DNA of 64,000 nucleotides from Brachyspira suanatina (GTDB taxonomy: Bacteria > Spirochaetota > Brachyspiria > Brachyspirales > Brachyspiraceae): positions 744,001 to 808,000 of the forward strand of contig NZ_CVLB01000001.1 of assembly GCF_001049755.1 (NCBI RefSeq), read 5' to 3'. Positions within the stretch are counted from its first letter, which is position 1. Each line of letters opens with the position of its first letter. The notes under the pieces are model-generated. The model did not search any database. It worked only from the letters and a program-made list of their open reading frames with translations, and had not been told where the DNA came from. The translations under genes were made by a program, and so were the position numbers. This document shows positions 1-7,903 of this stretch, piece after piece.

Positions 1-1405
1 TAACAAATCTATAAGGATTAGTAGGAAGTATTTTAACTAAATAATTATACAATAAAGTAGAGCTTTGAAGTACATTATTATTTGTATTATAATAAAAATA
101 TTTAGGATAGTCTAATACATATTTATAATAAGGATTATTTTTTGAACTTACCAATTCTCCTATTTTGTTATTAACTTTCCATAAGAAATATACTGATTTA
201 TCTGTGAAATAGTTTGTCTGCGGATCATTAAGTATATAAGAGAAGAAGTCTGATGATTTTAAATAATCATAATTCTTATATGAATTCATAGCTGCTTTAT
301 AATTTTCAAATACATCTTCCATGTTCTGAATATTATTAGTCATATATCTTAAATAACTCCATCCAACTATAGGTCCGTAATAAGTATCATATTTTACTAA
401 TGCCCAATCTTCTCTTGCTCTCTCTTTAGGATTGTATACATTTGTTTTATTAAGTACTGTTACAAAATCATAATTATATAATGTATAAAGTTGTTTTTCA
501 GCTCCAGGAGTAATTGCAGGTATTCTATCTCTTATTATTATTCCATTTCCTATAACATAATATTCTTCTTCAAATGCTGCACTTATAGCATCGATTCTTT
601 TTTGTACAGTTTCCATAGTATCTTTATAATTTTTATTTTCAGCTGCAGTTAAAGTAAAAGGCAGTGTATTAGGGAAATATGATTGATTATGTAATATGCT
701 GTCTTGTAATACGCTTGTTCTGTATCTGTCTGAGAATCTTCTTAAATAAGTAATATTTGTAATGAATTTTGCCTTGTCATTTTCATTTTGTATATTGCTG
801 AATCTATGTCTTATGCTGAAATAGTATGCAAAATCTTTTAAAGGAAAAGCACTTTCTTCATCTTGAAGTATTCTGTCAAATACATATCCGTTAAAAGAGT
901 ATTGTCCATCTTTTACTATGATGCCCATTTGACTGTATATATTTTTTAATGAAGACTGCAAATTTGTAACTGCATCATCATTATTTTCTTCACCTTCAAC
1001 TATACCTTCTGATAATAATTGAGTATAAAATTCTTCTATATATGCAGGATCATTTTCAACCATATATATTAATGCTTGTCCTAAAAGATATGATGCTTCG
1101 CTTTCATAATAACTTGAAGGGTAGGTGAATAAAAATCTTGCTAAAGTTTCAAAACCTTCTTTATAGCTTGATGATAATATTTGATTTCTTCCTGTAATAA
1201 ATGTTGTAAGTTCATTATATGGAGATTGTGCATTTTCTTCTTCTGTTTTAGGCAGTGTTTTTAAAAAGTCTCCTAAAGGTCCGTAATCTTCAGTACTTTC
1301 TATATCTTTTAATTTTCTATATTCATTTATTGAGTCTGCTGCTTTGCATGAACTAAGCAATACCGCAGATATTAACATAATTATACTTAATAATTTTTTA
1401 TTCAT
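1..1405 (-). CDS. Lipoprotein with SH3-like domain (C-terminus beyond window)
   Basis: The reading frame is open from an ATG at 1405 to the left edge, so at least 468 residues are present and the C-terminus is missing. The N-terminus is a lipoprotein signal: Lys-Lys, a hydrophobic stretch, then the lipobox LLSSC with Cys near residue 20. The middle is helical and resembles TPR-type periplasmic proteins. At about residues 310-350 there is a segment with alternating hydrophobic residues ending in GWSYLRYM, which is typical of bacterial SH3 (SH3_3-like) domains. The start lies 18 bases after the ptsI stop, so the gene is probably co-transcribed with ptsI. Its function is unknown; a cell-envelope role is inferred from the lipid anchor and SH3 module. 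Confidence 0.75.
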   Translation of the reverse strand, partial: MNKKLLSIIMLISAVLLSSCKAADSINEYRKLKDIESTEDYGPLGDFLKTLPKTEEENAQSPYNELTTFITGRNQILSSSYKEGFETLARFLFTYPSSYYESEASYLLGQALIYMVENDPAYIEEFYTQLLSEGIVEGEENNDDAVTNLQSSLKNIYSQMGIIVKDGQYSFNGYVFDRILQDEESAFPLKDFAYYFSIRHRFSNIQNENDKAKFITNITYLRRFSDRYRTSVLQDSILHNQSYFPNTLPFTLTAAENKNYKDTMETVQKRIDAISAAFEEEYYVIGNGIIIRDRIPAITPGAEKQLYTLYNYDFVTVLNKTNVYNPKERAREDWALVKYDTYYGPIVGWSYLRYMTNNIQNMEDVFENYKAAMNSYKNYDYLKSSDFFSYILNDPQTNYFTDKSVYFLWKVNNKIGELVSSKNNPYYKYVLDYPKYFYYNTNNNVLQSSTLLYNYLVKILPTNPYRFV

Positions 1406-1423
1406 ATTTAAATTTACCTTCAT

Positions 1424-3175
1424 TCATTTATTTATTTTATATGTTTTTCTTAAAAAAGTTCTTAAAATTGATCTTGAAAAATTATTATCACATTTATCAA
1501 GCATATTATTTACTAACTCTTCGCATTCTTCTATGCTTATATTTCTTATGATATTTTTTACTTTAGCCACAGATGTTACGGACATAGAAAGATCTCTTAT
1601 TCCAAGTCCTAATAATACAGGAGTATATTCTGGAACCCCAGCCATTTCACCGCATAATGTTACAGGCTTATTATTTTCATTGGCTATTTTTATAACTCTT
1701 TTTAAAGTTCTCAATACTGATATATCTATTGGATTATATAAATACATCAGCTTTTCATTTGTTCTGTCGCATGCCATCATATACTGAACTAAATCATTAG
1801 AGCCTATAGATAAGAAATCAGCTTCTTTTACTATTAAATCTATAATTGCAGCAGCTGAAGGAGTTTCTATTAAAGCACCTATTTTTATTGAATCATTGAA
1901 ATCTTTATTTTCATGTCTTAATTCATCTTTAACATATTCTATGAAATTTTTAGTTTCAATAAATTCTTCTAAAGTGCTTATCATAGGAATCATTATTTCA
2001 ATATTTCCATAATGAGAAGCTCTAAGCAATGCCTTTATCTGATCTTTAAATAATTCTCTATTAGATAGGCAGAATCTTATAGCACGCCATCCTAAGAAAG
2101 GATTATCCTCTTTAAAATCTAATCCTAAAGCAGGTGATATTTTATCTCCTCCTATATCCAAAGTTCTTATTATTACTTTTCCTTTTATTTTAGATGCGAT
2201 TTTTTTATATACTTGGAATTGTATTTCTTCGCTAGGAAGTTCAGTAGCTATTCCGTCATCTGAAAATATATATAAAAATTCTGTTCTGTATAATCCTATT
2301 GAATCTATACCGAATTTTAATAAACTTTCTGTTTCTTCCGGTATATCTATATTAGCATGTACTTTTATTTCTATGCCGTCTTTTGTTGATGCTGCTTCTT
2401 TAGCATCTAATATAGATTTTTCTTTTAATTTTTTTAAATTTTCTGACAATGCAGTATAATTTTCCACATCTCTTTTACTAGGATTCATTATAACTATATT
2501 GCTTTTGCAGTCTATTATTATTTTTTTTCCATTTTTTATTTTGCTTGATATATCTGCTATGTTGAATATAGTTGTAATACCGAAAGATTTAGCAAGTATT
2601 GCAGCATGCGAAGTATAACCTCCGCTTTCTACTATAAACCCTGAAACACCTATATTATTGAATTTTAAAACATCGCTTGGTGTTAGTGTTTTTGCTATTA
2701 CGATACTGTCTTTAGGAACTTGTGAATAATCTCCTGAATCAGGCTGTATCAAATTTCTTATAAGTCTTGATTTTATATCAATAATATCTCCGCTTCTTTC
2801 GGAAAGCATTTTATTATTTATAGATGATAATTTATCGAGATATCCTGATATGATTGTATCGTATATATGTTCTATATTGAATAATTTTTCTTTAACTTCT
2901 TCTTTTACCTGTTTAGTTATTACTCTGTCTTGAAGCATTAATATATGAGTATGGAGAATATTTTTGATATTATTATCCACATGATTTTGTAATAATTCTA
3001 TTTCATTTATAGATTTCTTTACAGCTTCATCAAATCTTTTATATTCTTCTTCTATATCAGATTCTTCTATTTTATATATAGGCGTACTTAAAGATGGCGT
3101 ATAAAAAAATGAATTTCCTATAGCTACATCATCTCCAACCCCATTTCCATTTAATATCGTTCTTTTATCCGGCAT
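1424..3175 (-). CDS. ptsI: PTS enzyme I (phosphoenolpyruvate-protein phosphotransferase)
   Basis: This is the cytoplasmic entry enzyme of the sugar phosphotransferase system. It moves the phosphate of phosphoenolpyruvate to HPr. The 583 residues match the usual length of about 575. The N-terminal HPr-binding region is followed by the swivelling phosphohistidine motif GGYTSHAAI with His190, which matches the classic active-site histidine near residue 189. The C-terminal PEP-utilising barrel has the TEFL and GSNDLVQY motifs. A clear CGGAG ribosome site and a TTGAAA-N17-TATAAT promoter precede the ATG. The SH3 lipoprotein gene follows after 18 bases. No HPr or EII genes are in the window. The closely related nitrogen-PTS PtsP carries an extra N-terminal GAF domain, which is absent here. 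Confidence 0.95.
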   Translation of the reverse strand: MPDKRTILNGNGVGDDVAIGNSFFYTPSLSTPIYKIEESDIEEEYKRFDEAVKKSINEIELLQNHVDNNIKNILHTHILMLQDRVITKQVKEEVKEKLFNIEHIYDTIISGYLDKLSSINNKMLSERSGDIIDIKSRLIRNLIQPDSGDYSQVPKDSIVIAKTLTPSDVLKFNNIGVSGFIVESGGYTSHAAILAKSFGITTIFNIADISSKIKNGKKIIIDCKSNIVIMNPSKRDVENYTALSENLKKLKEKSILDAKEAASTKDGIEIKVHANIDIPEETESLLKFGIDSIGLYRTEFLYIFSDDGIATELPSEEIQFQVYKKIASKIKGKVIIRTLDIGGDKISPALGLDFKEDNPFLGWRAIRFCLSNRELFKDQIKALLRASHYGNIEIMIPMISTLEEFIETKNFIEYVKDELRHENKDFNDSIKIGALIETPSAAAIIDLIVKEADFLSIGSNDLVQYMMACDRTNEKLMYLYNPIDISVLRTLKRVIKIANENNKPVTLCGEMAGVPEYTPVLLGLGIRDLSMSVTSVAKVKNIIRNISIEECEELVNNMLDKCDNNFSRSILRTFLRKTYKINK

Positions 3176-3209
3176 GTATTCTCCGATATTATGTTAATTA
3201 ATAGTAAAG

Positions 3210-3238
3210 ATTATATTATAAATGTATAATATTTTCAA
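3210..3238 (-). promoter_or_regulatory. Sigma-70-type promoter of ptsI
   Basis: On the minus strand TTGAAA (3238-3233) and TATAAT (3215-3210) are separated by exactly 17 bases, 35 bases before the ptsI start codon. A CGGAG ribosome site lies between promoter and start. Confidence 0.65.
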
Positions 3239-3562
3239 TAGTAAATTTATTGTAAGTAGTAATATTTTTATATCATTAAAATATATGTTAATATAAAAAA
3301 TGGTTGCAAAAGTATGCAAAATGTATTATACTAATAAAGATAAGTTCTTTGAGATATTTAATTATAAAGTATATAATTTGTGTAAACTTCATAATATATA
3401 TTATGTTTTTATAGGTCGATGACTGTAAAATTAGCTTACAATCTGATTTGATAATTGTATATAGATATAAAAAAGATATATAATGAAGAAAGATAATAGG
3501 AATCAATGATTTGTAAATAAATATTAGATATAATTTACAATAAATTTACAGATTAAGGGACG

Positions 3563-3627
3563 GTTTTTAAAATCAATTCCCCCACACCGAGTAGGCACTT
3601 CGCTACGCTCGTAGGGGGACGAAAACA
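3563..3627. repeat. Hairpin repeat, copy 1 of family at 3.6-5.5 kb
   Basis: A GC-rich island in AT-rich DNA. Outer arms CCCCC (3579-3583) and GGGGG (3614-3618) enclose an inner stem built from CGAGTAG and CTAcgCTCG around a short loop. The flanks (TTTTTAAAATCAA before, GACGAAAAC after) recur at copy 2, so the repeat unit is larger than the hairpin. Confidence 0.7.
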
Positions 3628-3660
3628 TTTTACTTTCAAAATAATGAGCAGCAAGTCCAA

Positions 3661-3732
3661 GAGTTTTTAAAATCAACTCCCACACTTCGTGCCGAGTAGG
3701 TACTCGCCTAACGGCTCGTATGGGACGAAAAC
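3661..3732. repeat. Hairpin repeat, copy 2
   Basis: Same flanks as copy 1 (GTTTTTAAAATCAA and GACGAAAAC). Outer arms TCCCA (3678-3682) and TGGGA (3721-3725) enclose an inner stem TAGG/CCTA with GCCG/CGGC next to it. The ribosome site and start of the exported-protein gene follow within 30 bases, so this copy sits in that gene's leader. Confidence 0.7.
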
Positions 3733-3757
3733 TTTAAGAGAAAAAGGAGAATTTAAA

Positions 3758-4867
3758 ATGATTAAATTTTTATTAACTATAATTATAATTTTATCAATGA
3801 ATATTTTTACTTTATTTGGAAAAGTATTAGATAACACTAATATAACAATAGGAGTATATAAATATGATGATGAAAAATTTATATTAGATATTAAAGAAAC
3901 TCCAATTATTTATCAAAATAATACTGGACGGAGAGTTTTGACTATTAAAAATGTTAGAACATTATTTACTATAAATACCAATAATTACAAGATTATAAAT
4001 ACTAAAACTTTAGTAAATGCTAAAGCAAATCTTATTAATAAAGAGAGAGTTAATGTTTATGGTCAATGGTTAAGTCGTTGGAATTATCGAATAGATTGGA
4101 CTATCAATAATATTTTTAATCCAATCTTTAATAAAAAATTTTCTACCAATGATAGTATTTATTTAGAAAACAGTACTTTATCAATATTGCATGAAAATAT
4201 TATAAATACTTGTCTTTATCAAACTTATACAAATGAATATTACGAAATTAGAACAAATGAGATTTTATTTCATATATTGACTAATGAGGGTATTAATTTG
4301 AAAGATTATTTAGTGTCTAAAAAACATGAACAGCCATTATTTACCAAAAATGAACAAGGGATATGGGTTAAAAAAGGAAAATGGTATGATTTTTGGGAAG
4401 ATGATAATGTTCTAGTAATAGGAAATAGTAGAATAAATACAAATATTTATAAAACTAGATTTATAGAAGAAATGGAAATAGTAAAAGTAGAGAATATAGA
4501 GAAATCACAATTACCGTTAAATGAAAGAGGGTATACAGATGAAAGTGGAGTATATTTTGATGAAATAGATAAAATAAATGAATTTAAAACTAAATATCAT
4601 TTGGGTTTACAAATATTAAAAGATAATGATAAATGTACAACATATCATGGTTATTATTTAGATATACAACCTCATATTAATTACCCTTCTATAATTTTTA
4701 CTAATAAACGTTACAGTTCACTTAATGTTTACAAACAATACTCTTATGTAACTAATTACATTAATACTAATATAATTGTAACAAATGATTTAGCTAATTT
4801 TCAAAATATTAAAGATAAATATTTTAAATTAATAAATGTGGAGGATTTAGAAAAATATTATGATTAA
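3758..4867 (+). CDS. Exported protein of unknown function
   Basis: A 369-residue protein starting at the ATG at 3758, chosen because AAAGGAGA lies directly upstream and because this start gives a signal peptide: Met-Ile-Lys, a run of about 16 hydrophobic residues, then LFGK. An upstream in-frame ATG at 3689 would place the hairpin repeat inside the coding region and bury the signal peptide. The mature part is rich in Asn, Thr, Tyr and Lys, with no lipobox and no family I recognise. Its last codons overlap the start of a 27-codon ORF. The gene and its small followers sit between two groups of hairpin repeats, which suggests an accessory patch. Confidence 0.7.
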   Translation: MIKFLLTIIIILSMNIFTLFGKVLDNTNITIGVYKYDDEKFILDIKETPIIYQNNTGRRVLTIKNVRTLFTINTNNYKIINTKTLVNAKANLINKERVNVYGQWLSRWNYRIDWTINNIFNPIFNKKFSTNDSIYLENSTLSILHENIINTCLYQTYTNEYYEIRTNEILFHILTNEGINLKDYLVSKKHEQPLFTKNEQGIWVKKGKWYDFWEDDNVLVIGNSRINTNIYKTRFIEEMEIVKVENIEKSQLPLNERGYTDESGVYFDEIDKINEFKTKYHLGLQILKDNDKCTTYHGYYLDIQPHINYPSIIFTNKRYSSLNVYKQYSYVTNYINTNIIVTNDLANFQNIKDKYFKLINVEDLEKYYD

Positions 4868-4943
4868 TAATGATTATAATAAAAAACTAAAAAAGAGTCT
4901 ATTAAAATTAAAACAAACTTTGGAAAACAAAGATAAAAAATGA
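4860..4943 (+). CDS. Possible 27-residue ORF coupling two genes
   Basis: An ATG at 4860 lies inside the last codons of the exported-protein gene (8-base overlap). The frame ends in TGA at 4941-4943, sharing ATGA with the next start. The peptide is Lys/Leu-rich and probably helical. Overlap at both ends fits translational coupling, but in this AT-rich DNA such a short frame can occur by chance. Confidence 0.3.
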   Translation: MINNDYNKKLKKSLLKLKQTLENKDKK

Positions 4944-5125
4944 AAAAGAAATTAGAAGATATGGGTAAAAAATATGGAAAATCAGTTTCTTTTAATGTTA
5001 ATAATGAAACATATTTATCTATGTTAAAAATTGCTTATGAATTAAATCTCTCTTTTTCTGAATATATTAGAAAATGCATTCAGAGTTTTGTAAGAAAAAT
5101 TTTCCTAATGAATATAATAAAATAA
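4940..5125 (+). CDS. Small ribbon-helix-helix-like protein, possibly frameshifted
   Basis: Sixty-one residues. After a basic start (MKKKLEDMGKKYGK) there is a beta-strand-like VSFNV, then NNETYLSMLKIAYELN and a second helix SFSEYIRKCIQSF. This is the strand-helix-helix pattern of Arc/MetJ-type DNA-binding proteins, such as antitoxins and mobilisation regulators. The end (VRKIFLMNIIK) looks out of character. In the neighbouring frame an ORF from 5074 continues for 46 residues, so one base may have been lost or gained near 5075-5090. The start is shared as ATGA with the preceding 27-codon frame. The family call is inference from the pattern. Confidence 0.45.
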   Translation: MKKKLEDMGKKYGKSVSFNVNNETYLSMLKIAYELNLSFSEYIRKCIQSFVRKIFLMNIIK

Positions 5126-5214
5126 ATATTGTTCTTCCAAATTTTAATAATAAAAATTGGAATGAAATTGAAATATCTGATGATACTATTATTAGAATAA
5201 ATGGAAGAATATGA
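5074..5214 (+). pseudogene. Out-of-frame continuation of the small RHH-like gene
   Basis: An ATG at 5074 opens 46 codons in another frame (start MHSEFCKKNFPNEY, end TIIRINGRI) that overlap the end of the RHH-like ORF. A further 19-codon frame (5201-5260) overlaps its stop. Together they look like the C-terminal part of one gene broken by frameshifts, or a chain of tiny overlapping ORFs. I cannot decide between the two. Confidence 0.25.
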
Positions 5215-5252
5215 TTTAAATTCTATTAGGAAAGAAATACAAAAAAGAAGAA

Positions 5253-5470
5253 GTTTTTAAACTCATTCCTTATGAGGGGATGAAAACGAGTTAATAGTTT
5301 GTTTTCATCAAAATGAGCTAATCTATTTATGTTTCAATTCCCACTCGTCTGCTTCTTCGGTCGCAAGTAGGGCTTTACGCAGTGGGACAGAGACTTTCTT
5401 AACAATGATATAATTGTGCCACTCGTATGCCTACTTAATATACAAGTAGGTATTTACGATGAGGGACAAA
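5253..5470. repeat. Cluster of three hairpin repeats (copies 3-5)
   Basis: Copy 3 (5253-5287) is short: GTTTTTAAACTCA, then TGAGGGGATGAAAAC, sharing the flanks of copies 1 and 2. Copy 4 has perfect outer arms TCCCACT (5339-5345) and AGTGGGA (5381-5387). Copy 5 has a perfect inner stem CCTACTT/AAGTAGG (5430-5436, 5444-5450), continued outward by CTCGTA/TACGATGAG. Together with copies 1 and 2 they bracket the 3758-5260 gene patch. Nothing else is seen up to the mtnN terminator. Confidence 0.65.
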
Positions 5471-5587
5471 TATCAAATTTATTAATACTTTATTCTTAAA
5501 TATTTTTTACGGTGAAAATCGATTTATAAATTTTATGATTTTATTAAAAGAGAAAAGAATTTATTTTTGATAAAATTACTAACAATT

Positions 5588-5624
5588 AGCTGATAATCAA
5601 GTATATATTCATTGATTATCAGCT
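5588..5624 (-). terminator. Hairpin terminator after mtnN
   Basis: A perfect 12-base stem AGCTGATAATCA/TGATTATCAGCT with a 13-base loop lies 20 bases beyond the mtnN stop. The U-tract on the minus strand is weak, so termination may be partial. Confidence 0.5.
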
Positions 5625-5644
5625 TCTTATTTATATTTTAAAAA

Positions 5645-6361
5645 TTATTTCATATTTTCAAGCATTTCTACCACTATTTTCATGGAGTTCTGAGCAGATT
5701 TTACAACAAATTTAGGAAAATCCACTACAGCATCACTGTCTGCTTTGTCAGATAATGATCTTATAACTACAAAAGGTACTTTATACATTAAAGCGGCATG
5801 GGCAACAGCAGCACCTTCCATCTCTATAGCTCCGGCTTTGAATTTATTATGAATTTGCTTAACTTTATTATTATCACCAACAAACTGATCGCCTGTAGCT
5901 ATTGTATCAATATATACTTTATTTTCTTTTATCACTTTTTGGGCAGATTCTTTTGCTAATTGTATCAAAGAAGCATCAGCAGGATAGTAATTTTTATCAT
6001 AACCTTTAACTAGTACAGTAAGTTCATCTCCGTCTAAAGCACTTGTATCGAAGTCATGTTCTATTAAGTCTTTTGATATAACTATATCAGATATATCATA
6101 ATCAGGATTGCCTGAACCTGCAACTCCTGTAAATATTATTTTTTCAACATTAAATCTTTCTATAGCTATAGTTGTAGCAATAGCAGCATTAACTTTACCA
6201 ATTCCTGATTTTAATAATACTATATTTTTACCGCATAATGTTCCTTTATAATAAGTAATATTAGCTATTTCAATTTCTTCTATATTTTCTATCATACCTT
6301 TAAAATTTGTTATTTCTGAATCCATAGCACCTATTATGGCAATTCTTTTTATATCTGACAT
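5645..6361 (-). CDS. mtnN: 5'-methylthioadenosine/S-adenosylhomocysteine nucleosidase
   Basis: A cytoplasmic enzyme that removes adenine from methylthioadenosine and S-adenosylhomocysteine, for methyl-donor recycling. The 238 residues are close to the E. coli length. Key residues are visible: Glu16 in GAMDSEI, the EMEG motif with Glu182, and the catalytic Asp205 in SLSDKAD. The nucleoside-binding TGVAGSGN and ATGDQFV segments are present. A strong GGAGG ribosome site precedes the start. The aldo/keto reductase gene upstream runs the same way with a 92-base gap, so mtnN may have its own promoter. Confidence 0.95.
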   Translation of the reverse strand: MSDIKRIAIIGAMDSEITNFKGMIENIEEIEIANITYYKGTLCGKNIVLLKSGIGKVNAAIATTIAIERFNVEKIIFTGVAGSGNPDYDISDIVISKDLIEHDFDTSALDGDELTVLVKGYDKNYYPADASLIQLAKESAQKVIKENKVYIDTIATGDQFVGDNNKVKQIHNKFKAGAIEMEGAAVAHAALMYKVPFVVIRSLSDKADSDAVVDFPKFVVKSAQNSMKIVVEMLENMK

Positions 6362-6453
6362 ATATCAGCCTCCAAAATAAATTTAAAATAATGATGTAAA
6401 GAATTATACATTAAAAAATAATTTTTATAAACTTTTAATCATAATTTTTATAA

Positions 6454-7275
6454 TTAAAAATCGAAAGTTAAAGGATCGTCTCCAACTCTAGATCCATTTT
6501 CTAATGAATTTATTTTTTCAATGTCATTTTTATCTAATTTAAAATCAAATATATTTATGTTTTCTTCTATTCTTTCTTTATTTGATGATTTTGGTATCAC
6601 TGATATATTACTTTCTATATTCCATCTTAATATTATTTGAGCGGGAGTTTTATTGTACTTATTTGCTATATCGATTATAGTTTTATTTTCAACCATTTTT
6701 CCTCTTCCTAAAGGAGACCATGCTTCTACTACAATATTATGATCTTTACAGAATTCTATCAATTCATTTCTTAGCAAATTAGGATGTCTTTCTATTTGAT
6801 TTATTACAGGAGCTATATTGCAATGTGCAAATATATCTTTTAAATGTTTTATTTCAAAGTTGCTTAACCCTATAGATTTTGCTTTTTTACTTTGGCATAT
6901 ATTTTCTAATGCTCTGTATGTATCTAAATATCTCTCCTTATTTTGACCAGGCCAATGTATAAGAACTAAATCTACATAATCCATATTAAGTTTTTCCAAA
7001 CTTTCTTCAAATGATTTTCTTGTAGAATTGTAACCCTGTTTAGTGTTCCATATTTTAGTGGTTATAAATATTTCTTCCCTTTTTATACCCATTTCTTTTA
7101 TAACTTCACCTAATTCTTTTTCATTATCATAAAACTGAGCAGTATCAAATTTTCTGTATCCAGCTTCTATTGCCCATTTTATAGTATTTGCTAATTCTTT
7201 TTTATCTGTTATTTTATATAGTCCAAGCCCTAATATAGGCATTTCTATACCGTTATTAAATTTTACATTAAACAT
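6454..7275 (-). CDS. Aldo/keto reductase
   Basis: An NADPH-dependent reductase of small aldehydes or ketones, predicted cytoplasmic, 273 residues. The catalytic tetrad of the family is complete: Asp44 and Tyr49 in FDTAQFYDNE, Lys74 in TTKIW, His107 in LIHWPG. The C-terminal NADP phosphate-binding segment (SVIPKSSNKERIEEN) is intact. The fold is close to the AKR5 group (2,5-diketo-D-gluconate reductase-like), but the substrate cannot be read from sequence. It is divergent from fliS across a 156-base gap. Confidence 0.9.
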   Translation of the reverse strand: MFNVKFNNGIEMPILGLGLYKITDKKELANTIKWAIEAGYRKFDTAQFYDNEKELGEVIKEMGIKREEIFITTKIWNTKQGYNSTRKSFEESLEKLNMDYVDLVLIHWPGQNKERYLDTYRALENICQSKKAKSIGLSNFEIKHLKDIFAHCNIAPVINQIERHPNLLRNELIEFCKDHNIVVEAWSPLGRGKMVENKTIIDIANKYNKTPAQIILRWNIESNISVIPKSSNKERIEENINIFDFKLDKNDIEKINSLENGSRVGDDPLTFDF

Positions 7276-7381
7276 AATTTATCCTTTATTATGGTATTAA
7301 TTTTATTATATGATATAATAAATATTATTACAGCTATATTTTTATTTTATCTTAAAAAATGTTTTATGCTTTTTATGATTT

Positions 7382-7389
7382 TCCGATAA
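7382..7389 (+). promoter_or_regulatory. Possible flagellar sigma-28 -10 element before fliS
   Basis: TCCGATAA matches the sigma-28 -10 consensus GCCGATAA at 7 of 8 positions and sits 42 bases before the fliS start. No good TAAA -35 partner lies at the proper distance, so this is only suggestive. Confidence 0.25.
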
Positions 7390-7431
7390 TATTTAGTAAT
7401 TAACATAATAATATAAAATGGGGGGATTCAA

Positions 7432-7896
7432 TTGTCAAGTAATAACGGTTACGAAAAATATAAAAAAGTAGATGTGAGTACCGCTTCTCAAAATAGACTT
7501 ATAGTTATGCTTTATGATGGGGCTATTAAGTTTTTGGAAACCGCTTGTGCTGCTATGGATAAAAAACATGGCACTGAAGAAGCACATAATAATATAGTAA
7601 AAGCACAGGAAATCATATATGAGCTTTTATCTTCTCTTAATTATGAGGCAGGAGATATAGCACATAGACTTGCTTCTATATATACATATATGAATCAAAA
7701 ACTCACAGAGGGTAATATATCTAAAACTAAGCCGCCTTTGTTAGAAGTGATAAGATATCTTAAAGAGCTTAAAACAGCTTGGGAAGGTGTTGAAGAGCAA
7801 ATGGCTAAGGCTAATAGTGAAAATAAAGCATCATCTAATAATAACAAAGATAATTCTTCATCAAATAGTGATAGTAAATTAAATATAACAGGTTGA
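7432..7896 (+). CDS. fliS: Flagellin export chaperone FliS
   Basis: FliS binds the C-terminus of flagellin in the cytoplasm and prevents early polymerisation before export; here it would serve periplasmic flagella. The 154 residues show the family pattern GYEKYKKVDVSTASQ, LIVMLYDGAIKFLE and a helical bundle with conserved NxxKAQEIIYEL. The last 25 residues are a low-complexity Ser/Asn/Lys tail beyond the usual end. The start is TTG at 7432, preceded by a GGGGGG ribosome site; a nearby ATG at 7418 is out of frame. The glycogen-binding lipoprotein follows after 7 bases. Confidence 0.9.
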   Translation: MSSNNGYEKYKKVDVSTASQNRLIVMLYDGAIKFLETACAAMDKKHGTEEAHNNIVKAQEIIYELLSSLNYEAGDIAHRLASIYTYMNQKLTEGNISKTKPPLLEVIRYLKELKTAWEGVEEQMAKANSENKASSNNNKDNSSSNSDSKLNITG

Positions 7897-7903
7897 GTAA
7901 GCA

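Larger units (their letters stand above)
3239..3757. other. Non-coding gap with two hairpin repeats
   Basis: No convincing gene lies between the ptsI promoter and the exported-protein gene. The first part (3240-3540) is featureless AT-rich DNA. The second part holds two GC-rich hairpin repeats, listed separately. A 72-codon antisense frame at 3288-3506 has no ribosome site and a composition expected by chance. Confidence 0.6.

Noticed and set aside
1344-1787. A 147-codon plus-strand frame antisense to ptsI and the start of the lipoprotein
   Set aside because: It is antisense to well-supported genes and its hydrophobic composition follows from the reverse frame.
3288-3506. A 72-codon frame on the minus strand between ptsI and the exported gene
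   Set aside because: No ribosome site, AT-driven Ile/Tyr composition, overlaps no conserved feature.
3563-5470. Integron attC sites with cassettes
   Set aside because: The hairpins lack the paired RYYYAAC/GTTRRRY ends and no integrase is present; shared flanks point to another repeat type.
7282-7431. Sigma-28 promoter of fliS
   Set aside because: Only the -10-like TCCGATAA fits; no -35 element at proper spacing, so kept as a low-confidence site.
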